10,546 nucleotides of DNA from positions 1-10,546 of the forward strand of contig JACRKI010000067.1 of assembly GCA_016215305.1 (NCBI GenBank). Reading direction: 5' to 3'. A program made the position numbers and the translations under genes. Positions 5,997-10,546 of this stretch are shown piece by piece. This stretch comes from Candidatus Woesearchaeota archaeon (GTDB taxonomy: Archaea; Nanobdellota; Nanobdellia; Woesearchaeales; DSVV01). The notes beneath the pieces were generated by a model, which saw only the letters and a list, made by a program, of their open reading frames with translations, made no database searches and was not told the origin of the DNA. Position 1 is the first letter of the stretch; the number at the start of each line of letters is the position of its first letter.

Positions 5997-8348
5997 ATGT
6001 CCACAATAAAAGGCTTCATTGTCGATCCAACATATAGAATCAGAGATAACAAAGCATACATCTATTTCTTTGGAAAACTGGAGAATGGAGAATCTTTTCT
6101 GACAATAAATGAAACACGTCCGTATTTCTTCATAAAAAAGAGTGACAAAAAGAAAGCAGAAGAAGCAACGAAGATTCAGTTTGACACAGAAGAAGAGTCA
6201 GACGGAAAGGTGATGAAGGATTTCAAAGAGCATCAAGTTGTGAAAATTATTGTTGATATTCCGCAAACAGTTCCAAAGATAAGAAAAGAATTCGAGCAGG
6301 AAGGCATCACCTGTTATGAAGCAGACATTCGTTTCGTATACAGAACAATCATTGACAAAAATTTGTTGGGAAGCATAGAGATTGAAGGGGAGCATGAAAA
6401 AAATCAATGGGTGCAAAAACTTTATAGAGAGCCAAAAATAAAAGCAGCAGCAATAGATGCTCCAAAACTTACTGTCCTCTCTATAGACATTGAAACAAAT
6501 AGGAAAGCAGAGGAAATATTCTGCATCGCGATATACGCAAAGAATTACAAAGAAGAAAAAACAATCCATAAAACACTGCTTGTTTCAAAAAAAGCAGTCA
6601 AATGGGCGCACAATTACGCAACAGAAAAAGAAATGCTGGAAGCGTTCAAAACAGAAGTGCATGCGATTGATCCGGATATTGTAACTGGCTGGAATGTCGT
6701 TGATTTTGATTTCAAAGTGTTGAGAGACAGATTCAAGCACTACAAAATTCCGTTCCATTTGGGACGAGCAGATGAGGAAACAAAAGTCAGAATTGAATCG
6801 CAGTTTTTCAAGGAATCAAGTATAGATATTGTTGGAAGGCAAGTGCTTGATGGCATTGCCCTTCTCAAAAATTCATTCATCAAATTAGATGACTATAAAC
6901 TCGACACAGCAGCGCGGGAGATTGTTGGCAAAAAGAAAGCAATTGATTTCCATGAGAATGGCGCGAAAGGAAAAGGAGCGCAAATAGAAGAGCTCTTTGA
7001 CAAAGATCCGGAAACACTTGTGAAATATAATCAAAAAGATGCAGAACTAGTCATGGACATTTTAGAAAAAAAAGATTTGATCAATCTTGTCATAAAACGA
7101 TCCATGTTAACAGGCATGCAAATTGACAGAGTCAACGCGTCTATTGCATCATTAGATTCATTATATATTCGAGAAACAAGAAAGCGCGGCTATGTCTGCA
7201 ATTCATCTGCGTATACCGAAAGAGAAGAACGTGCAAAAGGCGGATTTGTGCGAGAATCAAATCCAGGCATTTACGAATATATCATCGTCTGCGATTTCAA
7301 GAGTCTGTATCCAAGCATTATTCGAACATTCAACATCGATCCTTTATCATTCCAAAGTGATGGAACAATTGTTGCGCCAAATGGGGCAAAGTTTCGCAAT
7401 GACGAGGGAATTTTGCCTATGCTCATTCAGCGATTATGGCATCAAAGAGATGAAGCAAAAAAACACAAAGACGCAGTGGCAAGTTACGCGATCAAAATTA
7501 CGATGAACAGTTTTTATGGAGTTTTGGGAAGTCCGATGTGCCGATTTTACAGTCTGGACATGGCAAATGCGATTACGCATTGGGGCCAGTCTATCGTCAA
7601 GGAAACAGCAGATGAAGTGGAAAAAGTTGGTCATCGTGTTATTTATGGAGATACAGATAGTATTTTCGTTGAGACAAAAGCATCAAATTACGCTGAAGCG
7701 CATAAAATAGGAACAGCAGTTGCAAAACAAATTACAGAGCACTTCGAGAAAAAGATCAAGAAAGAATACAAAAGAGAATCATTCCTTGAGTTGCAGTTTG
7801 AAAAAGTCTACAGCAGTTTTATTATGCCAAAGATTCGCGGCACAGAAGTTGGCGCAAAAAAAAGATATGCAGGAATGCGGACAGACGGCAGACAGGAAAC
7901 ACTAGAGATTGTCGGAATGGAAACAGTCAGAAAAGATTGGACAGAATGCGCGAAAGAGTTCCAGATGACTCTGCTCAAAAAGATTTTTGCAAAGCAGGAA
8001 GTGACGAGTTATATCAAAAAGTTTGTTGAAGAAGTCAGAACAGGAAAACACAATGATCTTCTCGTCTACAGAAAATCGTTAGGCAAAGATGTGGAAGAGT
8101 ATACCAAAACAACTCCGCCGCATGTAAAAGCAGCACGACTGCTCGACAAAATTGATTCTCACGTGATTGAGTATTATATCACCGAAAATGGTCCAGAGCC
8201 GCTGCAGAAGTGGAAATCAAAGATTGATTATGAACATTATATTGACAAGCAGTTAAGACCAATTGCAGATTCTATTTTAGTCTTTTTCAATCAGACATTT
8301 GAAGATGTTGTTACAGGCAAGAAGCAGAAGAGTTTGTTTGATTATTAG
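5997..8348 (+). CDS. polB: B-family DNA polymerase, Pol II-like
   Basis: A 783-residue DNA-directed DNA polymerase with proofreading. The 3'-5' exonuclease domain is intact: Exo I SIDIET (D164, E166), Exo II GWNVVDFD (N233, D238) and Exo III YNQKD (Y344, D348). The polymerase domain has motif A DFKSLYPSII (D433), motif B KITMNSFYG (K500-G508), motif C YGDTDS (D552, D554) and KKRYAG (621-626). There is no intein. From memory of E. coli DNA polymerase II, many stretches are closely alike (IRTFNIDP, METVRKDWT, TPPHVKAARL, NGPEPL, DYEHYIDKQLRPIA), and the length is the same. The C-terminus QKSLFDY fits an archaeal PCNA-interacting (PIP) box. It could be the replicative or a repair/translesion enzyme. 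It stands alone behind its own promoter; the ATG at 5997 is the natural start. Confidence 0.97.
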   Translation: MSTIKGFIVDPTYRIRDNKAYIYFFGKLENGESFLTINETRPYFFIKKSDKKKAEEATKIQFDTEEESDGKVMKDFKEHQVVKIIVDIPQTVPKIRKEFEQEGITCYEADIRFVYRTIIDKNLLGSIEIEGEHEKNQWVQKLYREPKIKAAAIDAPKLTVLSIDIETNRKAEEIFCIAIYAKNYKEEKTIHKTLLVSKKAVKWAHNYATEKEMLEAFKTEVHAIDPDIVTGWNVVDFDFKVLRDRFKHYKIPFHLGRADEETKVRIESQFFKESSIDIVGRQVLDGIALLKNSFIKLDDYKLDTAAREIVGKKKAIDFHENGAKGKGAQIEELFDKDPETLVKYNQKDAELVMDILEKKDLINLVIKRSMLTGMQIDRVNASIASLDSLYIRETRKRGYVCNSSAYTEREERAKGGFVRESNPGIYEYIIVCDFKSLYPSIIRTFNIDPLSFQSDGTIVAPNGAKFRNDEGILPMLIQRLWHQRDEAKKHKDAVASYAIKITMNSFYGVLGSPMCRFYSLDMANAITHWGQSIVKETADEVEKVGHRVIYGDTDSIFVETKASNYAEAHKIGTAVAKQITEHFEKKIKKEYKRESFLELQFEKVYSSFIMPKIRGTEVGAKKRYAGMRTDGRQETLEIVGMETVRKDWTECAKEFQMTLLKKIFAKQEVTSYIKKFVEEVRTGKHNDLLVYRKSLGKDVEEYTKTTPPHVKAARLLDKIDSHVIEYYITENGPEPLQKWKSKIDYEHYIDKQLRPIADSILVFFNQTFEDVVTGKKQKSLFDY

Positions 8349-8356
8349 AAATGAAG

Positions 8357-8553
8357 CGGCTGCGTAGAAATCCTCAGTTTAATTGACATATATTTCTTTT
8401 TTCCGCCGCCGAGTTCGTACACTTGTCCTTTTCTTCTCCCCCTTATTCCCATGAAGGGGGAAAGAAAAGAGACAAGAAAGGAAAAAAATAAAAGCAAAAG
8501 ACGGCGGAAAAAAGTAGGCATTAGGCCTTTCAAAAAGGATTTCTACGCAGCCG
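8357..8553. repeat. 197-base nested inverted repeat (three coaxial stems)
   Basis: Outer arms: CGGCTGCGTAGAAATCCT (8357-8374) and its perfect complement (8536-8553), 18 bp. Middle arms: TTTTTTCCGCCG (8397-8408) and CGGCGGAAAAAA (8502-8513), 12 bp. Core hairpin: CTTGTCCTTTTCTT, C, TCCCCCTT (8422-8444) against 8454-8476, about 22 bp with two single-base bulges and a 9-base loop. Outer and middle stems are separated by exactly 22 bases on each side. It starts 8 bases after the polB stop and ends 12 bases before the vapB TATA box. The T6 at 8397-8402 could also help end polB transcription. No clear target-site duplication flanks it. Confidence 0.88.
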
Positions 8554-8565
8554 AAAGACCACAAA

Positions 8566-8575
8566 CTATATATAC
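8566..8575 (+). promoter_or_regulatory. TATA box of vapBC
   Basis: CTATATATAC, centred near 8570, predicts a transcript start near 8595-8598, just before the Shine-Dalgarno sequence of vapB. Confidence 0.75.
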
Positions 8576-8596
8576 ATGCGTATGCATATACGCATG
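8575..8596. promoter_or_regulatory. Probable vapBC operator (inverted repeat)
   Basis: Perfect 9-bp arms CATGCGTAT (8575-8583) and ATACGCATG (8588-8596) flank a GCAT spacer. The repeat sits exactly between the TATA box and the predicted transcript start, the position expected for autorepression by VapB or the VapBC complex. Binding is inferred from position and symmetry only. Confidence 0.65.
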
Positions 8597-8597
8597 C

Positions 8598-8603
8598 AGG
8601 TGA
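8598..8603 (+). promoter_or_regulatory. Ribosome binding site deciding the vapB start
   Basis: AGGTGA matches the archaeal Shine-Dalgarno core GGTGA and lies 5 bases before the ATG at 8609. The in-frame ATG codons at 8576, 8585 and 8594 lie in or before the operator, upstream of this site. Confidence 0.75.
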
Positions 8604-8608
8604 GCAAA

Positions 8609-8839
8609 ATGGTCAAAGTCATATCTTTATCCAACAAAGCATACAGCACGTTAAAGGCATTGAAGCGTGGTGATGATTCTTTTTCAGATGTTGTTCTCAA
8701 GATGGCGGAAAAAGAAAAGAAACCTTCGATTATGGATTTCTGGGGAAAGTGGCCTGGTACAGATAAAGAGTTGGATATGATTGAAAAAACATTGGAAAGA
8801 GAACGCAAACAAGTGAAGGCACGAGAGGTTCATTTCTAA
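8609..8839 (+). CDS. vapB: VapB-type antitoxin (PF02697/DUF217 family)
   Basis: A 76-residue antitoxin that should neutralise the adjacent VapC ribonuclease and repress its own operon. The N-terminus VKVISLSNKAYSTLKALK followed by DDSFSDVVLKM is the archaeal VapB (PF02697) signature, a DNA-binding N-terminal half. The C-terminal half is highly charged (ELDMIEKTLERERKQVK) and would bind and block the toxin. The frame is open to an ATG at 8576, but TATA box, operator and Shine-Dalgarno positions all point to 8609. The stop TAA overlaps the vapC ATG as TAATG, so the two are translationally coupled. Confidence 0.9.
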   Translation: MVKVISLSNKAYSTLKALKRGDDSFSDVVLKMAEKEKKPSIMDFWGKWPGTDKELDMIEKTLERERKQVKAREVHF

Positions 8840-9237
8840 TGTTATATTGTCTTGATACAAATATTGTCATCAATTTCTTTCGAAAGGATATTAATACCTT
8901 AGAAAAAATGAAAGATTTGGAAGAAAAACAAGTAACAGTAGTAATCAACCCAGTTGTATTGTGTGAGTTATTTCGAGGAGTTCATCTTGCAGAAGAGCAG
9001 AAAAATGCATCAGAACTTGTAGAAAAATTTCTGAAAAGTGTTGGGGCAATTGAATTTACAGAACAAGCAGCAAGAACATACGGGAAAATATATGCAGAAC
9101 TAAAAAAAGCAGGCAAACAAACACAAGAGTTTGACTTAATGATCGCGAGCATCTGCATAGCGCACAACGCAGTTCTGGTCACAAGAAACAAGAAAGATTT
9201 CGTGCACATCAAGGATTTGAAGTATGTGGTGTGGTAA
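8839..9237 (+). CDS. vapC: VapC-type PIN-domain toxin (endoribonuclease)
   Basis: A 132-residue PIN-domain protein, predicted to be a magnesium-dependent RNase that cuts tRNA or rRNA and stops growth when free of VapB. The PIN acidic residues are complete: D6 in CLDTN, E43 in LCELFRG, D99 in EFDLMIASI, and D120 in TRNKKDF with T115 and N117. Length and motif spacing are normal for VapC, so the toxin looks intact. It overlaps vapB by one base (TAATG). The exact RNA target cannot be predicted. Confidence 0.94.
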   Translation: MLYCLDTNIVINFFRKDINTLEKMKDLEEKQVTVVINPVVLCELFRGVHLAEEQKNASELVEKFLKSVGAIEFTEQAARTYGKIYAELKKAGKQTQEFDLMIASICIAHNAVLVTRNKKDFVHIKDLKYVVW

Positions 9238-9238
9238 G

Positions 9239-9247
9239 TTTTAAATA
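9239..9247 (+). promoter_or_regulatory. TATA-like box before the small membrane gene
   Basis: TTTTAAATA begins two bases after the vapC stop and is centred 27 bases before the ATG at 9270, fitting a leaderless transcript for the three-gene cluster. Confidence 0.55.
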
Positions 9248-9269
9248 GGAGTTAGATTATAAGAAGATT

Positions 9270-9464
9270 ATGGCAACAAGAAAAGCAATAGTGGATTCGT
9301 TGATTCTCCTTCTTAGTCTCTTGGGGTTTGTTTTGGTTATTTATACCAACAATAGCAAGTTGGATACTATTGGAATCTCGCTTCTTATACTTGCAGTAGT
9401 TTTTATTTTTTGGAGAGAGCTTGCATATTCCCTTGTTACTCGAATTCAAGCGTGGTTTTCATAA
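9270..9464 (+). CDS. Small two-helix membrane protein, unknown function
   Basis: A 64-residue protein that I do not recognise. A basic N-terminus (MATRK) leads into a hydrophobic helix (about 8-25), a short polar turn TNNSKLD, a second helix (about 31-48), and an amphipathic tail with Trp and Arg. This gives a hairpin in the membrane, probably with both ends inside. The leaderless-type TATA box and a stop overlapping the next start (TAATG at 9462-9466) support it as a real gene. Function cannot be stated. Confidence 0.65.
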   Translation: MATRKAIVDSLILLLSLLGFVLVIYTNNSKLDTIGISLLILAVVFIFWRELAYSLVTRIQAWFS

Positions 9465-9826
9465 TGAATCCGACAGATTTAAACATTCCTGAAAATCCAA
9501 GATATGATTTTTTTTTAACATTGTTAGGAATATTTATGACTTCTTCTTCTTTCTATTATTTATTTATTTCACCAGTAGAAGAAATAAGAATTGTACTTAA
9601 TATTGCTCTTGTTGCGGGATATTTACTCTTTACTTATGGAATTATACAAATGGCTGAGAGGCATAAGATAGAAAACAAACTTTTTATTATTAAATCATTT
9701 ATTCAGAGAAAAAGTGATATCGCTCAATTAAAAAGAGAGGGTATAATTGATACTACTGAGGAAGCTTCTCTTAATGTTTATTTAAGAGATGAAATCCTCA
9801 ACTATATTGAGAAATACAAAAAATAA
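9464..9826 (+). CDS. Membrane protein with cytoplasmic helical tail, unknown function
   Basis: A 120-residue protein, family not recognised. A short polar N-terminus (NPTDLNIPENPRYD) precedes two membrane helices (about 15-35 and 41-62) and a charged, helical C-terminal half (about 65-120) with GIIDTTEEASLNVYLRDEIL. The start at 9464 overlaps the stop of the preceding two-helix gene; an upstream in-frame ATG at 9410 would run deep into that gene and is unlikely. Both genes are AT-rich, coupled and topologically alike, so they may act as a pair in the membrane. Confidence 0.65.
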   Translation: MNPTDLNIPENPRYDFFLTLLGIFMTSSSFYYLFISPVEEIRIVLNIALVAGYLLFTYGIIQMAERHKIENKLFIIKSFIQRKSDIAQLKREGIIDTTEEASLNVYLRDEILNYIEKYKK

Positions 9827-9836
9827 AAGAGGTGTC

Positions 9837-10142
9837 ATGATGACAGCAGTCGCAAAAAAACCAGCGCAGCCTGCAGCAGCGCAAGCAGGTCAGCAGCAAA
9901 TGCAGCAGATGAGTCGAGATGAGCAGGTAGGATTTCATAAAGGATCGCTTTCAACGCTCGCAAAAGAGCGTGAAGAGATGATTAAGATTTTGGGAATCGT
10001 CGAGCAGCTGATGCAGATGCACATTAAAGCGCTGAAAGAATTTGGCATTGATTTGGAAGCGCAGGCAAGATCAGCGGCGCAGCAGCAAGCAGCAGCGCCA
10101 AAACGGCCAACACAGCAGTTGGATAAATTGTTGCATAAATAG
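9837..10142 (+). CDS. Small Ala/Gln-rich helical protein, unknown function
   Basis: A 101-residue soluble protein, family not recognised. The ends are low-complexity: an Ala/Pro/Gln-rich stretch (about 4-25) and another near 76-93 (AAQQQAAAPKRPTQQ). The middle (about 26-75: SRDEQVGFHKGSL, KEREEMIKILGIVEQLM, HIKALKEFGIDLEAQ) looks like a conserved two-helix domain, probably coiled-coil. GAGGTG at 9829-9834 is a good Shine-Dalgarno sequence; its spacing (5 bases) favours the second ATG at 9840, one codon in. The gene follows the membrane gene after 10 bases, but its codons are more GC-rich, so it may be older or more highly expressed. Confidence 0.75.
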   Translation: MMTAVAKKPAQPAAAQAGQQQMQQMSRDEQVGFHKGSLSTLAKEREEMIKILGIVEQLMQMHIKALKEFGIDLEAQARSAAQQQAAAPKRPTQQLDKLLHK

Positions 10143-10173
10143 TTTTGAATTTGTATTTATTCCTTTAATTTGT

Positions 10174-10187
10174 CTTTTTTTGTCTTT
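10174..10187 (+). terminator. T-tract terminator after the three-gene cluster
   Basis: CTTTTTTTGTCTTTT, two T-runs 32-45 bases after the last stop codon, fits the oligo-T intrinsic terminators of archaea. Confidence 0.6.
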
Positions 10188-10235
10188 TGATTTCATTCAA
10201 GCACAATAACATGATAATAAAAAATATTAATTCCC

Positions 10236-10300
10236 ACGAGACAATGCTCACAAAAAAAGTTCGCATTGTCCAGTAGATCGGACTGAAATCGAATTCTCGT
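10236..10300. repeat. Small branched inverted-repeat structure
   Basis: ACGA (10236-10239) pairs with TCGT (10297-10300), enclosing GACAATGC (10240-10247) with GCATTGTC (10263-10270), a perfect 8-bp stem with a 15-base loop, and CAGT (10271-10274) with ACTG (10282-10285). Only the 8-bp stem is convincing by itself. Confidence 0.5.
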
Positions 10301-10327
10301 CTTGATGTATGTTTCTACTATTGTTGA

Positions 10328-10537
10328 TCAAAAAATAACAACAACAATGGTTATGAAAATCTATAAGATTTTCAAACTCCTAAAAATGCCAAAACATTTT
10401 TATGAGCACAGACGGCCAACTTTTTGGCTCTTTTCCAATTTCGAAAGCCAAAAAGCTTGTCCTACTCCACGAACGAGAACCCCACACTTCGTATGGGAAC
10501 CTCGTTCGTTTCGTCTGGCCATGTTGTTATTTTTTGA
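10328..10537. repeat. 210-base outer inverted repeat enclosing four hairpins
   Basis: The outer arms TCAAAAAATAACAACA (10328-10343) and TGTTGTTATTTTTTGA (10522-10537) are perfect over 16 bp, followed inward by TGG/CCA after a 4-base bulge. Inside, in order: TGAAAATCT (10354-10362) with AGATTTTCA (10366-10374), loop ATA; TAAAAATG (10381-10388) with CATTTTTA (10395-10402); CTTTTTGGCT (10420-10429) with AGCCAAAAAG (10446-10455); and ACGAACGAG (10469-10477) with CTCGTTCGT (10501-10509), which has a further CCCA/TGGG stem inside. The result is a closed multi-branch junction. Confidence 0.8.
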
Positions 10538-10546
10538 AAACGAAAG

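Larger units (their letters stand above)
10143..10546. other. Gene-free region to the window end, two multi-hairpin structures
   Basis: I see no coding sequence on either strand: frames are short and lack family motifs. After the T-tract comes an AT-rich stretch, a small branched structure (10236-10300) and a larger one (10328-10537). The region may continue past the window. Confidence 0.65.

Noticed and set aside
8357..8553. Complete insertion sequence
   Set aside because: The 18-bp terminal arms enclose no transposase and I see no target-site duplication; a non-autonomous element remains possible but unproven.
8345..8564. Two 60-codon minus-strand frames after polB
   Set aside because: They lie within the 197-base fold-back; their Phe/Arg/Lys-rich composition reflects the T- and purine-rich arms.

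Overview
The window looks like a piece of an archaeal chromosome, most plausibly from a small-genome DPANN-type archaeon (Woesearchaeota/Pacearchaeota-like). This lineage call is an inference from gene style; no rRNA is present to settle it. The evidence is: TATA boxes centred about 23-30 bases before start codons with little or no leader (leaderless genes); a B-family DNA polymerase ending in an archaeal-style PCNA-binding motif; a free-standing AlaX editing protein; a VapB of the archaeal PF02697 type; and a lipoprotein carrying a CGDGxC cysteine cluster and S-layer-like repeats.

Layout, left to right. 1-142 is the 3' end of an unidentified gene. 205-1559 is alaX followed by an overlapping, AT-rich DUF3800 gene. 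1682-2122 is a GNAT acetyltransferase with a leaderless promoter, convergent with a leftward pair: a minimal O6-alkylguanine-DNA alkyltransferase (2129-2437) and a MgtC/SapB-DUF4010 membrane protein (2473-3819). 3924-4679 is a DEDDy exonuclease (YprB/RNase_H_2 type), convergent with a leftward secreted lipoprotein (4690-5472). 5473-5996 is a gene-free divergent intergenic region rich in hairpins. 5997-8348 is polB, closest in style to bacterial DNA polymerase II. 8349-8608 holds a 197-base nested inverted repeat and the promoter/operator of a vapBC toxin-antitoxin operon (8609-9237). 9270-10142 is a cluster of three small genes of unknown function, two of them membrane proteins. 10143-10546 has no gene but holds a terminator and two more multi-hairpin structures.

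How the genes relate. Three products concern DNA or nucleic-acid maintenance (alkyltransferase, exonuclease, DNA polymerase), one concerns translation fidelity (AlaX), and one is a growth-arrest module (VapBC). They do not form one obvious pathway. The two gene pairs and the three-gene cluster are held together by overlapping stop/start codons (TGATG or TAATG) or short gaps, as expected of co-transcribed units.

The most unusual content lies between genes. At least six intergenic structures share one architecture: a perfect outer inverted repeat enclosing one or more inner perfect hairpins. They lie at 5562-5685, 5791-5866, 5873-5940, 8357-8553, 10236-10300 and 10328-10537. Their sequences are mostly unrelated; the architecture is what recurs. 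Whether they are structured RNAs, fold-back mobile elements or the result of palindrome-generating replication errors cannot be decided from one window.
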